Of a stretch of 57,711 bases of DNA, positions 26,823 through 37,600 are shown in pieces. Where the stretch lies: contig NZ_JACJTT010000035.1 in NCBI RefSeq assembly GCF_014698825.1, positions 1 to 57,711 of the forward strand. The letters are read 5' to 3'. The stretch's first letter is position 1. Every line of letters starts with the position of its first letter. The notes beneath the pieces were generated by a model. That model searched no databases, had not been told where the DNA came from, and saw nothing but the letters and a program-made list of their open reading frames with translations. A program made the position numbers and the translations under genes. The stretch is from Richelia sinica FACHB-800. Its GTDB lineage: Bacteria > Cyanobacteriota > Cyanobacteriia > Cyanobacteriales > Nostocaceae.

Positions 26823-27400
26823 AAAGATTTTGGATTTTGGATCTTGGGTTTTAGGTAGCCCAAGAAAAGTAGCGTTTGTGTAGAATTAAACGTTTACTTT
26901 GATTCCAAAATCTCAACCTTGGCAGAGGGTGAAAGAGAGTGAAAAACATTCAATCAATGTTACCCTTGAACGCGGTAAAATATTACTAGTATCGCCAAGA
27001 GCCTATGAGCATCAACCCAAGTATTTATGCAAGAGGCAAAAACGTCATAACGAACGTTTCTGCCTGCATAAATTAGGCTTTTGATAAATAGATAGATTAA
27101 TATATCTATTGCACATCAAGTGTAAAAATCAAAACGGTGGTTGATGGCAGGTGATTGTAATTGAGGCTCAATTAAAAATTTAGTCCCAAAATCTCCCAAA
27201 ATATAGGATGAGGGATAATAGGCGTGCAGTTCGCCTCTGAGAATCAGGTCTCAAAATTAAAAATCCAATATTCATCTTTGGGAATGGAATTGCGAACTGT
27301 CATAAGATTGTCGATAAATCAAGAGATTAAGGATTAGATACCAGTTATTTAATCCAAAATCTTAAATCCAAAAATATAAAATTATTGAAGTGCGAGAGTT
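26823..27400 (+). other. 578-base gap between rpsR and the RNase gene
   Basis: No convincing gene is present. A 61-codon TTG-started frame at 26899-27084 has no ribosome binding site and no recognisable content. The gap has low-complexity runs of the type AAAATCCAAAATC at both ends (about 26826-26850 and 27350-27375), a common filler in Nostocales intergenic DNA. Promoters could not be placed with confidence. Confidence 0.4.
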
Positions 27401-29449
27401 GTGGAGAAGGGGACGCTAGTTGAATTTAGGGTTCAAGGCGATCGCCGTCTGGGGATAGTAGATCGTCCAGACGGAAAGACCCGTTGGTTTGTGGTAGATG
27501 AACGAGGTCAATCCCACAGCCTCGCGCCGCGACAAATTACCTATACAGTTAACGGACAAACTTACAAATCTACTGACATACCCCACTTTGTGAGTCAAGT
27601 CCAACCATACCTTGACCCATCAAGCTTGGAAGTAGCCTGGGAATTATTGGTAGAAGATGGGGAAACAGTCACCCCCAGTGAAATGGCTAATCTGCTGTTT
27701 TCCGAAGCCAATCCATCCCAATGTTACGCGGCTCATTGCTTGTTATCAGACGACAAACTTTATTTCAAGCAGAAAGGTGATGCTTACGAACCACGCAGCG
27801 CTACCCAGGTAGCAGAACGAAAGCATCAAATTGAAGTGGAAGCCCAAAAAGCCAAGGGACAACAGGAATTTTTGGCACGTGTCGAACAGGCCCTTAAAGG
27901 TGAAATAGTAGAATGGCAACGACCTGACCGTCAGCGTTTAGAAGCACTGGAAAAATACGCGGCGCTACTGGCAGACATTGTGCGGATGGGAGTCAACTAT
28001 GATTCCTTAGCCCGTGCCTATCCTCCCCCTGCCCCAGTGTTAGAAACCATGAATATGTTGGGACGTTCCGCCACACCACAAGCAGCCTTTCAGCTGTTGA
28101 TAGATTTGGGTTGGTGGACTAACCATGAAAACCTGTTCTTGCGCCGTTCATCAATTCCCGTTCAGTTTCCCAATAAGGTATTAGAAGTGGCGCAACAACG
28201 TTTAGATTTTCCCCCTCATGACTTAGATGCTAATCGTCTAGATTTAACTAATCTCAAGGTCTATACCATTGACGATGAAAGCACTACAGAAATAGACGAT
28301 GGTCTGAGTTGGGAATCTTTAGGGGAGGGAAGGGAAAGACTGTGGGTGCATATTGCCGACCCAACCCGGTGGTTAATACCAGAAGATGAATTAGATTTAG
28401 AAGCCAGAAAACGGGGGAGTACAGTTTATTTGCCCACAGGGATGATTCCCATGTTTCCCGAAGTGTTGGCGACTGGACCCATGAGTTTGGTACAGGGAAG
28501 AGTGTGCTGTGCCTTGAGTTTTGGTGTGGTGTTAGATACCAACGGGGCTGTAGCGGATTATTGTATTCATCCCAGCATTATTAAGCCCACCTATCGTCTC
28601 ACCTATGAAGATGTGGATGAGATGTTGGAATTAGGGGTACAGGCAGAACCAGAAATTGCAGCGATCGCTAATTGGGCGACTAAACGTAAAACTTGGCGCT
28701 ATGCCCAAGGAGCCATCAGCATTAATATGCCAGAGGCGATGATTAAAGTCAAAGGTGATGACATCAACATTGACATTCTTGATGATTCTTCCTCTCGGCA
28801 ATTAGTAGCAGAAATGATGATTTTAGCTGGAGAGGTGGCCGCACGTTATGGGCAAACCCATAACATCCCTCTGCCTTTCCGGGGACAACCCCAACCAGAA
28901 TTACCCCCAGAAGAAGAATTACTCCAACTACCAGCAGGGTTTGTTCGTGCTTGTGCCATGCGTCGCTGTATGCCCAAGAGTGAAATGAGCATTACACCTG
29001 TACGTCATGCTGGTTTAGGTTTAGATACTTACACTCAAGCCACATCCCCCATTCGTCGTTACAGCGATTTACTTACCCATTTTCAACTCAAAGCCCATTT
29101 AAGAGGTGAAGTTTTACCCTTTTCAGCAGAACAACTCAAAGAGGTGATGATGACCGTCACCACCATTACCCAAGAAGTGACAATGGTGGAAAGACAAACA
29201 AACCGCTATTGGGCTTTAGAATATTTGCGTCGTCACCCTGATAAAGCGTGGGAAGTGACATTGTTAATGTGGTTGCGAGAAGATAGTAATTTAGGGCTAA
29301 TTCTTTTAGAAGATTTAGGCTTACAATTGCCGATGTCTTTCCGTCGAACTGTGAAGTTAGGTGAGCAATTATTGGTGAAAGTAAGTATTGCTGACCCGCA
29401 GAAAGACATTATCCAGTTCCAGGAAATCATTTATCAAGAAGCAATTTGA
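27401..29449 (+). CDS. rnb: Exoribonuclease II/R family protein (RNB domain)
   Basis: This 682-residue RNase II/R-type 3'-5' exonuclease acts in RNA decay and processing. After N-terminal OB-fold regions and a helical segment (about 1-285), the RNB catalytic domain begins at TIDDESTTEIDDGLSWE, with the Asp residues that bind magnesium. It continues through RLWVHIADPTRWL and STVYLPTGMIPMFPE to THFQLKAHLRGE. The C-terminal part is short, with only a reduced S1-like strand pair. It starts with GTG at 27401 and no strong ribosome binding site. The rpmG-rpsR-rnb neighbourhood is conserved in cyanobacteria. Whether it behaves as RNase II or R cannot be told here. Confidence 0.9.
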   Translation: MEKGTLVEFRVQGDRRLGIVDRPDGKTRWFVVDERGQSHSLAPRQITYTVNGQTYKSTDIPHFVSQVQPYLDPSSLEVAWELLVEDGETVTPSEMANLLFSEANPSQCYAAHCLLSDDKLYFKQKGDAYEPRSATQVAERKHQIEVEAQKAKGQQEFLARVEQALKGEIVEWQRPDRQRLEALEKYAALLADIVRMGVNYDSLARAYPPPAPVLETMNMLGRSATPQAAFQLLIDLGWWTNHENLFLRRSSIPVQFPNKVLEVAQQRLDFPPHDLDANRLDLTNLKVYTIDDESTTEIDDGLSWESLGEGRERLWVHIADPTRWLIPEDELDLEARKRGSTVYLPTGMIPMFPEVLATGPMSLVQGRVCCALSFGVVLDTNGAVADYCIHPSIIKPTYRLTYEDVDEMLELGVQAEPEIAAIANWATKRKTWRYAQGAISINMPEAMIKVKGDDINIDILDDSSSRQLVAEMMILAGEVAARYGQTHNIPLPFRGQPQPELPPEEELLQLPAGFVRACAMRRCMPKSEMSITPVRHAGLGLDTYTQATSPIRRYSDLLTHFQLKAHLRGEVLPFSAEQLKEVMMTVTTITQEVTMVERQTNRYWALEYLRRHPDKAWEVTLLMWLREDSNLGLILLEDLGLQLPMSFRRTVKLGEQLLVKVSIADPQKDIIQFQEIIYQEAI

Positions 29450-29656
29450 CAATGGCATCTATTCAGGCATTCTAGGTGAGAAATTTCCTCTCACCTGTTT
29501 GTGCTGGAAATGATAATATTGTCCAGTAACTAGGAATTGGCAATCATCAAAAAATGTAAACAGATGTAGATAATTGATAAATATTCTCGAAATTTTGGGT
29601 AATTTGACTGATATGGACTGAATTATTCCAAAATGATATTACCAGGGGTGTAGGGT

Positions 29657-32503
29657 ATGAACAAGTTGAGTTTTTATATCATTTTGTTGTCGAGTTTATT
29701 ATTGGGGATAGAAACCGCTAAGGCTAAATCATTACCATCCCCACACCCCACAGGATTAGATAATAGACAAGCTAATTCTCATTTACCCCTATCATCATCG
29801 CAAATTTGGGTATTGAATCAAGGTCAGCAGTTAGAGCGAAAACCTTATATTTGGGTGGTGGAAAATCAGAAAAAAATAGGGATGCAACCATTCCTGCTCA
29901 CAAAAAATCCTGGGAAAAAACCAGAACCTACACCTAGTAAACCAGACAGAAGTGATGATTTAGAAGCCTTTGCAGATGTTGTTAAAGATGCCGAGAAACA
30001 TGAAGGATTATTTACAATCTATCGGCAAAAAAGTAAGAATAAAATATATTTAGAAATTAAACCAGAGCAATTAGAAAAGAATTTTATCGCTACAGCTACA
30101 TTAGAATCGGGAATTGGAGAAAAGGGCATTTATAGTGGTGTTCCCTTGCAGGATTTCTTGTTTTATTTCCAACGAGTAGATAATAATCTACAGTTTATTA
30201 TCCGTAATGTTAACTTTCGCACACGGGAGGGAGATCCCCAGGTGCGATCGCTTGCTCGTTCTTTTAGCGATTCTGTACTGTATAATCTCCCTATTAAAAG
30301 CATTCATCCTGAACGAAAAACCTATTTGATTGATTTGGGTGACTTACTAATTAGCGATTTGGCAGGTTTAGCTAGTAGTTTAGAACTTGCTCCCAACCCA
30401 GAGCAATCTTACTTTGGTAATGCTCAAGTTTTTCCGGAAAATTTAGAAGTACAGACAATTTTCAATTTTTCTGGTGCAGGTGGTGGGGGTGGTGAAAACC
30501 AAAGTCCAGGTTTTGAGTCTTTAGCTGATGGTCGTGGGTTTACTTTACGTGTGCACTACAGTTTGTCCCAATTACCTAATCATGATTATCGTCCCCGGTT
30601 AGCTGATGAAAGGGTTGGTTATTTTGTCACTGCATATCAAGATTTATCCAATGATAACCGCAGTGACTCATTTATTAGGTATATTAATCGTTGGCATTTA
30701 GAGAAAAAAGACCCCAACGCGGCTATTTCTCCTCCTAAAAAACCGATTGTTTTCTGGATTGATAATGCAGTTCCCTGGGAATATCGGGATGCAATCAAAG
30801 AAGGTGTTCTGATGTGGAATAAAGCTTTTTTGAAAGCAGGGTTTCAGGATGCCATTGAAGTGCGGCAAATGCCAGACAATGCAGATTGGGAAGCAGCAGA
30901 TATTCGTTACAATACTATTCGCTGGATTAACACCGTAGATGGTTTTTTTGCTATGGGGCCATCCCGTGTCAATCCTTTAACTGGGGAAATTTTGGATGCA
31001 GATATTCTGGTCGATGCTAGTTTTGTCAGGGTATTAAAAAATGAGTATCGGCAAATTGTGCAACCAAGTCAAGCAAAGAGGCACACAGCTTTATCTACAC
31101 TTATGGAAAACCACGGCTTGTGTGGCCAGGGTGGGAAAAATCGGCAGGGGTTTTTAAGTAGGTTGTCTAAATTGGCTGGGGAGTATGATTTATGCTACGG
31201 CATGGAAAGTGCCAATCAATTTGCCTATGGTTCTTTGGCCATGTCGCTCCTGCCCAATGGTAGCCCGACCAAGGAGCAAATACAAGATTATATTCACCAA
31301 TATTTACGGTTGATTATTGCCCATGAAGTTGGTCATACCTTAGGTTTGCGTCACAATTTTCGTGGTAGTACCCTCTTAGCACCGGAGGAGATGAACAACA
31401 CGAATATTACCCGGACGAAGGGCTTAACTACCTCTGTGATGGATTATATTCCCCCCAATATTGCCCCCCAAGGCACGAAACAGGGAGATTATTTTCCCAG
31501 TATGGTGGGGGTATATGATGAATGGGCTATTGAGTATGGTTATAAACCTACTCCAGGGAAAACTCCTGTAGCAGAAAAGCCGTTTTTAGAGCAAATTGCC
31601 AATCAGTCAGAAAATCCAGAGTTGAGTTATTCCCCAGACGAAGATATGTCGGATATTGACCCCACAGCAGCGGCTTGGGATAATAGTGCTAATGTGCTGG
31701 TTTATTCTCAGTGGCAGTTGAATAATTCACGGGTTATGTGGGAGAGATTACAACAGACTTATCCCACGGCTGGAGAAAGTTATAGCGATTGGCGGGAAAG
31801 ATTTACAACTATTTTAACGAATTATTTGCAGCAGTTATTTTATACAACTAAATACATTGGTGGGCAGTCTTTTTACCGGGTTCAGCCGAGTTCCAAACAG
31901 CGTCGTTTACCATTTGCATCTGTACCTGTGGAAAAACAACGGGAAGCTTTAGCGACGCTACAAAAGTATGTATTTGCTGAGGATGCGTTGAACTTTTCAC
32001 CAGAACTACTAAATAAGTTAGCACCTTCTCGTTGGCGACATTGGGGTAGTATTCCTCCGACGGGACGTTTGGATTATCCTGTCCATGATTTGGTATTGTT
32101 GGTGCAAAGTGCGGTGCTGCGAGAGTTGTTGTCAGGCGATCGCCTTTCTCGCCTCAAGGATATAGAATTGAAAACAAAATCAGATCATGCCCTGAGTTTG
32201 CCAGAATTATTTGACACGCTGCAAAATGGCATTTGGACAGAAGTATTGCAACCAAAGGGCAAATTGAAAATTTCTAGTCTCCGTCGGGGTTTGCAACGGG
32301 AATATTTAGATGTTTTGATGGGGATGGTGTTGCGGAAAGAAACTGTGCCAGAGGATGCTAGAACCTTGGCTTGGTATAAGCTGAAGCAATTAAATCAGCG
32401 ATTGCGGCGAGTAGGTTCTGAGGATGAGTATACCAAAGCCCATTTGTTGGAAACAAGCGATCGCATTGATAAAGTCTTGAATGCACCATTGGTGGGAAAT
32501 TAA
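29657..32503 (+). CDS. Secreted zinc-dependent metalloprotease (DUF5117/DUF4953 type)
   Basis: This 948-residue exported protein begins with a signal peptide (MNKLSFYIILLSSLLLGIE, cleavage probably near TAKAKS). A DUF5117-like beta domain follows (IATATLESGIGEKGIYSG, PLQDFLFYFQR). A metzincin-like catalytic domain carries HEVGHTLGLRHN at about 556-567, giving three zinc His and the catalytic Glu. The C-terminal half (DUF4953-like) is helical. Substrates are unknown; periplasmic or extracellular protein turnover is likely. ATG at 29657 is the natural start. A 207-base gap separates it from the RNase gene. Confidence 0.85.
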   Translation: MNKLSFYIILLSSLLLGIETAKAKSLPSPHPTGLDNRQANSHLPLSSSQIWVLNQGQQLERKPYIWVVENQKKIGMQPFLLTKNPGKKPEPTPSKPDRSDDLEAFADVVKDAEKHEGLFTIYRQKSKNKIYLEIKPEQLEKNFIATATLESGIGEKGIYSGVPLQDFLFYFQRVDNNLQFIIRNVNFRTREGDPQVRSLARSFSDSVLYNLPIKSIHPERKTYLIDLGDLLISDLAGLASSLELAPNPEQSYFGNAQVFPENLEVQTIFNFSGAGGGGGENQSPGFESLADGRGFTLRVHYSLSQLPNHDYRPRLADERVGYFVTAYQDLSNDNRSDSFIRYINRWHLEKKDPNAAISPPKKPIVFWIDNAVPWEYRDAIKEGVLMWNKAFLKAGFQDAIEVRQMPDNADWEAADIRYNTIRWINTVDGFFAMGPSRVNPLTGEILDADILVDASFVRVLKNEYRQIVQPSQAKRHTALSTLMENHGLCGQGGKNRQGFLSRLSKLAGEYDLCYGMESANQFAYGSLAMSLLPNGSPTKEQIQDYIHQYLRLIIAHEVGHTLGLRHNFRGSTLLAPEEMNNTNITRTKGLTTSVMDYIPPNIAPQGTKQGDYFPSMVGVYDEWAIEYGYKPTPGKTPVAEKPFLEQIANQSENPELSYSPDEDMSDIDPTAAAWDNSANVLVYSQWQLNNSRVMWERLQQTYPTAGESYSDWRERFTTILTNYLQQLFYTTKYIGGQSFYRVQPSSKQRRLPFASVPVEKQREALATLQKYVFAEDALNFSPELLNKLAPSRWRHWGSIPPTGRLDYPVHDLVLLVQSAVLRELLSGDRLSRLKDIELKTKSDHALSLPELFDTLQNGIWTEVLQPKGKLKISSLRRGLQREYLDVLMGMVLRKETVPEDARTLAWYKLKQLNQRLRRVGSEDEYTKAHLLETSDRIDKVLNAPLVGN

Positions 32504-33061
32504 GCAATCAACTATATTGCGAAATGTTGCACAATTTCCGACTTTAGTGCTAACTTTAAGTTTGTGGGTAAAATCTCTTCGTTTTTTGTCAAACCTACAA
32601 ATAAATGGGCAATTGATTTTCCGGCTGTAATCAGTTATTCAGCCATTAGTTTCTCTACATTGCTGATGAGAATCATACCAAATTGACAGAGGGATTATGA
32701 TTGGTACCTGTTGAAAAATTCTAGACAGTAGGGTTTTTCATGCCTGATGCAAAATCTCCAATCTAAAATTTAGTATCATACCGGATTTATCAATCAGGTG
32801 TGAGTATTCAGATGCAGATTCATGGTTGCTAATTAGTCTGATTCAACTCTTCAGAATGAGGCTAATACTGGGTTGTGGTCAAGCTTTCTCTGTGTTCATA
32901 TTTGTTGTGCTGGAGACGTTGAGAGAATCAAAAAAGTTCCCCAATTTTTACCGCAATTACCCGACAAAAACTACGGATTTCCGCAAAACGGTAGACACGA
33001 GGGGTATTACCCCTGATATGTTAATTATACAAACCGCAACAAGTAATTTTGACTTAGGTAC
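32504..33061 (+). other. 558-base gap after the metalloprotease gene
   Basis: The sequence is AT-rich without a supported gene. A 79-codon TTG-started frame (32826-33065) overlaps the start of the next gene, lacks a ribosome binding site and resembles nothing I know. No convincing terminator or promoter was found. Confidence 0.35.
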
Positions 33062-33628
33062 ATGATTATGTTTAGGCGAAACCTTCGCAAAAAATCCATC
33101 TATCGTACTCAATGGGAAAAGAATAATCCCAAAGGCATTGCTTATCTCTCATCTAAAATCCAAAATCCTACCTGGTATTATCCATTAATAGCGGCATTCC
33201 TGGTGGCTTTATTGGGACATTCAGCGATTGAGCAAAATGCTAATAAACGTACAAACATGACTTTTGCATCTACTCAACCCCTGGACAAATCGAATAAAGC
33301 GACAGCAATGAAAGTTGTTGCGACTGAGAACAATCTAGATGAGAAAAAAGCTTTAGATGCTGTCTGGAAGCTACCCCAAGTTAGACGCAAAGCACGAGAA
33401 ATTGAAAGACTCTCCAGAGGTACTATTAGAGTTGCTGCTGCGGTGGATAGTTCTCCGACTGAAGATGCACCATATTATGTGGTGAAGGTGTTTGAAAATC
33501 ACCCCGACAAGTCTACACATACAATTTATTGGTTTCGGGTATTGAATCCTAGTGGTGTGATTCTCGCTTTAGATATTGTCCAAAATCAATATATATCTTT
33601 GGAACAATGGAAGCCTGATGCTAGGTAA
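33062..33628 (+). CDS. Conserved-looking hypothetical protein with one membrane segment
   Basis: I do not recognise this 188-residue protein. A basic N-terminus (FRRNLRKKSIYRTQWEK) precedes a hydrophobic stretch near residues 40-53 (YPLIAAFLVALLGH). After that comes a soluble domain of about 130 residues with VWKLPQVRRKAREIERLS and a beta-rich end YYVVKVFENHPDKSTHTIYW. This helix-then-sheet outline resembles small periplasmic inhibitor or PepSY-like domains, but that is only a resemblance. Two ATGs (33062 and 33068) are possible starts. The next gene follows after 85 bases. Confidence 0.6.
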   Translation: MIMFRRNLRKKSIYRTQWEKNNPKGIAYLSSKIQNPTWYYPLIAAFLVALLGHSAIEQNANKRTNMTFASTQPLDKSNKATAMKVVATENNLDEKKALDAVWKLPQVRRKAREIERLSRGTIRVAAAVDSSPTEDAPYYVVKVFENHPDKSTHTIYWFRVLNPSGVILALDIVQNQYISLEQWKPDAR

Positions 33629-33713
33629 AGTGTGGGGATGTTATGCTGCTTGTTTGGTAGGGTTGAGAATGTTGTTGTTGACTCACGCAAAGAGTTAAAG
33701 GTGCTGTAAACTG

Positions 33714-33944
33714 ATGTCAGAAGTGAAATCTATCAGTCCTTGGCAATATAAACCTTGGTGGTGTCAGCCTTGGTCTATCCTGCTGACAGGTGTAGTCTTG
33801 ATTAGTGGTAGCTGGTTATTATTTAGGGTCATTTGGTTGACTGTTTTGGTAGCTATACCTGTGTTAGGTTGGATGGGTTTTTTCTTGTTGGTTTGGCCAA
33901 AATTGATGATGCGTAGTGGTTTATTGGAAAAGGATGATAGTTGA
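33714..33944 (+). CDS. Small two-helix membrane protein (cyanobacterial, unknown function)
   Basis: This 76-residue protein is rich in Trp at the N-terminus (WQYKPWWCQPW) with two hydrophobic segments (ILLTGVVLISGSWLLF and LTVLVAIPVLGWMGFFLLVW). Small proteins of this outline (I believe DUF6737) are widespread in cyanobacteria and uncharacterised. It is convergent with the thioredoxin gene, 38 bases apart. Confidence 0.65.
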   Translation: MSEVKSISPWQYKPWWCQPWSILLTGVVLISGSWLLFRVIWLTVLVAIPVLGWMGFFLLVWPKLMMRSGLLEKDDS

Positions 33945-33982
33945 GGTAATGGAAAGTATCTGTCCATTACCCTGGTTGGAGT

Positions 33983-34573
33983 TTAATTGACTACTTGGCT
34001 ACCATGAAGGCGTGGGTCATCTTTGCTGCTTTGCTTGATTACTGGTGCAGAAAATTCGGAAGTTTTACCAGAAGCTTGTGCATAAGGTAATTGAGTACCT
34101 GTGACCAAAGCTTCTAGGTTACTGGCCATGACGTTGCGGGGAATATCACCAATGGCTTCAGCAATGCTTTCTCCACGCTGATTTAAAAAGATGAAATGGG
34201 GAATGCCATCGACACGATATTTGAGAATTTCTGGCAACCATTTTGTATTATCTACGTTGAGCATGACAAAGTTGAGTTTTTCACCATACTCTTGTTTCAG
34301 TTGGGCCATGTCTGGGGCCATTTTTTGGCAGACCGTACACCAGTCAGCGTAAAATTCCACTAAACTCGGCTTTTGATTTGTTACGGCTGTTTCTAAGGGT
34401 GTAGATTCTTGGTCTAGTTGGGTAAGAGAAACGGAATTTGATTGTGTTTTTAATCCTAAAAATAAAGCTACGCTGAGGATGATAGCTACTACTGCAATGA
34501 GGAAGTTTCTCACTCTTCTGCCAGATGTAGACTCGGTTTGCTCAGGAGTGTTCACAGGTGTATCTGTACTCAT
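33983..34573 (-). CDS. txlA: Membrane-anchored thioredoxin-like protein (TxlA/HCF164 type)
   Basis: This 196-residue protein has an N-terminal membrane anchor at 23-41 and a thioredoxin fold with the redox pair Cys79/Cys82 in DWCTVC. GIPHFIF supplies the cis-proline. The WCxVC form and length match the TxlA/HCF164 family. Those proteins lie in the thylakoid with the domain in the lumen and pass electrons, probably from CcdA, to cytochrome b6f assembly or lumen targets. The C-terminal about 40 residues are polar and probably disordered. ATG at 34573. Confidence 0.85.
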   Translation of the reverse strand: MSTDTPVNTPEQTESTSGRRVRNFLIAVVAIILSVALFLGLKTQSNSVSLTQLDQESTPLETAVTNQKPSLVEFYADWCTVCQKMAPDMAQLKQEYGEKLNFVMLNVDNTKWLPEILKYRVDGIPHFIFLNQRGESIAEAIGDIPRNVMASNLEALVTGTQLPYAQASGKTSEFSAPVIKQSSKDDPRLHGSQVVN

Positions 34574-34655
34574 GATAAATTTATTAAGACTTATTAAGCA
34601 ATATCTTGATCTAGTTTACCCAAGAACTGTAGAGGCTGTTCTGTCATATCAATCA

Positions 34656-37600
34656 TTAATTTTGGCAAAGAGAGCGATCGCTTGAGGTGAGGGTTGGGTT
34701 ATTTTGGAGATAGGATGCTATGATGGTGCATCCTTGTGACAATAAGCTATCTAAGTCGAAATTCCACACCATTACCCCCGCTTCTTTCCCACCTACGACC
34801 AAGGTTTGACCATCAGTTGTGAAACTCAGGCTAGTGATGGGATGAGGATAGCCTGATAAGGTTTTTAATAATTCACCGGTGCTAACAGTCCACAGCTTGA
34901 TAGTCTGGTCAGCACTTCCAGAAGCGAGAATTTGACTGTCAGAGGTGAAACTGAGGCTCGTGACACCATCTGTATGTCCTGTGAGGCTATGAATTAACTT
35001 TCCTGTGGTTGGGTTCCAAAGTTTGATGGTGTTGTCCCAACTACTAGCAGCGATAACTTGACCATTGGGGCTGAAGATTACGGAAGCGATCGCTAAACCA
35101 TTTTCGGTAAAATTTTTGACTAAAGTGCCATCTCTGCGCCAAATTTTCACGGTCTGGTCAAAACTTCCTGAAGCTATGGTTTGACCATCGGGACTAAAGT
35201 TAATACTGGTTATTTCGTCACTATGTCCCGTGAATGTTTTTAATAGTTTACCATCAGCTAAACGCCATAATTTAATCGTTTTATCAGCACTACCAGAAGC
35301 GAGAATTTGATTATCGGGACTAAAACTTAAACTGGTAACTCTATCTTTGTGTCCTGTGAAATTTTTGATTAATTTATTTTTTTGCCAAATTTTAATAGTT
35401 TTATCAGCGCTGCCTGAAGCTAAAATTTTACCATCATGGCTAAAACTGATAGCATTAATTATATTTTGATGAGCTTGAAAGTGAGTTAGTTTACTTTTTT
35501 CATTAATATAAATATTGCCATTCCAACCAGCCGCAGCGAAGGTATGACCATACACAGCAATACTATAAATATCACCTGATATATATTGGTGATTTTTAAC
35601 TTGCCAAAATCTCACTGTCTTATCATCACTAGCAGAAGCAATAATTTTTCCATCAGGACTAAAAGCAATATCTCTAATTGGTTGATTATGTCCAGTAATA
35701 TTAGCTAATAATTTGCCATCGATATCCCACAGTTTAATTGTGTTATCGGCAGATGCTGAAGCAAGAGTTTGATTATCTGGACTAAAACTCATGCTGTTGA
35801 TTTGTTGAGTGTACCCAGTTAAATTGTGGAGTAACTTTCCCGTTTGATTCCACATTTTAATCGTTTTATCTGCACTAGCAGTCGCGATTAATTTACCATC
35901 ATTGCTGAACACAACTTTAGTAATGCGTCCTTGATGTCCTGGCAATATTTTAATTAATTGACCATTCTTACGCCAAATTTTGACTAAATTATCTTCCCCA
36001 CCAGTAACAATCATTTGGTCATCGGGACTAAAACTCACCGTGTTTATCCAACCATTGGCAGCATTCCAGCTATTTACTAAACTATCATTAATATCCCATA
36101 CCTTAATACTTTTATCTAAGCTGCTAGAAACAAGTAGTTTACCGTCATGACTAAAGTTAACTTCAGTCACTATATCTTGATGCCCTGTGAATGTTTTTAT
36201 AAACTTTCCATTGCGATGATAAAGTTGAATATTATTACCTACACTAGCGGCAATCAATTGACCATCGGGACTAAAAGCAATAGATTTAACTCGTTGAGAA
36301 AATCCTGTGATGGTAAAAACTAACTTTCCTTGGTCAGTCCAAAGTTTTACTGTTTGATCATCACTAGCAGAAGCAATCATTTTTCCATCAGGACTAAACT
36401 TGACTGCATTGATTTGTTGACTATGACCAGAAAGACGATTAATTTCTTCGCTTTCATTCAGTGCTTGTTGTAGAGTTGCTACAGTGGATATTTTTAGATC
36501 AACCGCAGGTGCAAAAACTTGTTTAAATTCTCGTCCAGCTTTGATGCTAGCAATTACAGCTTCTAATTGCTGATGAGATAATAAAAAAGCCTGAGAAGAA
36601 GCATTTAATGCGGCAATTTCGCGCATTTGGGCAGCTTGTTTTTGCCAATAAGCTAACCCACCAAAAATACTAGATATAATTCCTAAACAACTAATCACAA
36701 CTACTGCTATTTGCGCTTGTCTTAGACGCTTTTTTTGAGCTAATTGTTGTTGTTGTCTAGCCTCTAAACAAGCAATAATAAAATCTTGAACATCTGACGA
36801 TAATTCATCAGTATATTTAACATAAATTTCTTCCGCTTCTGCTAACCGCACACCCTGTAACAAAAAATCAGCCTGTTCTCCGTGATTTTTCCATAAAGTA
36901 GCTGCTTGTACAATTTGACGTTGCGATCGCAATCTAATTCTATTTTCCTCCAACCACCAGCGCAAGCTTGACCAATGACGAATTAAAATTTCGTGTGCGA
37001 CCTCAATGGTCACTAAGTCGCTACCAGTGATAGCTGTAAATTCTTCACCCTTTCCAGTTCCTAACACCTCCCCCTCTAAACTCACCACCACCAACTTAGC
37101 TGTAGTTAAAGCTTGGAGAGTTCTTTCCACCAACTCTTGGGGATACTTTTTCACCACCAAATCAGACTTTAACACCCGACGACGAGTATCTTCCGTACCT
37201 TCTCCCAGTTGGGTGAGGGAAAGAAAAATCCATCGAGTACAGTCTTGGGCTAAATTATCTAAATTATCGTACACTCCTTGGGCTTTCCTCTCCAATGCAG
37301 CCTTAATTCCCCCTACCTGCTGCTGATAAGCCTTTAAAGTTAACTCTCCTCCTTCCCGACACTCCCACAACTGTTCCAAGACAAATTCCAACAACGGTAA
37401 GTCTCCCGCAGAGTGGTTTAACTCCTGTAACAAAACTTCCACTAAACCAGGTTCCACTTTTAAACCTACCTGTTCCGCAGGGTTCACAATAACGCGACGA
37501 TAGTCATCATCATTGAGGTGGGGTGGAACTAACACACTTGATTTTTGTAATAATTGCGCGAGAGGGAGAACTTCTAAACTAGATGAGATAAAATCAGCCC

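Noticed and set aside
26899-27084. 61-codon frame between rpsR and the RNase gene
   Set aside because: It starts with TTG, lacks a ribosome binding site and has unremarkable composition; probably not translated.
32826-33065. 79-codon frame before the 188-residue hypothetical protein
   Set aside because: TTG start, no ribosome binding site, overlaps the next gene's start and resembles no family.
34740-36430. Repeated DNA in the 3' half of the caspase-like gene considered as mobile repeats
   Set aside because: The periodicity is that of WD40 blades and is diverged at DNA level.
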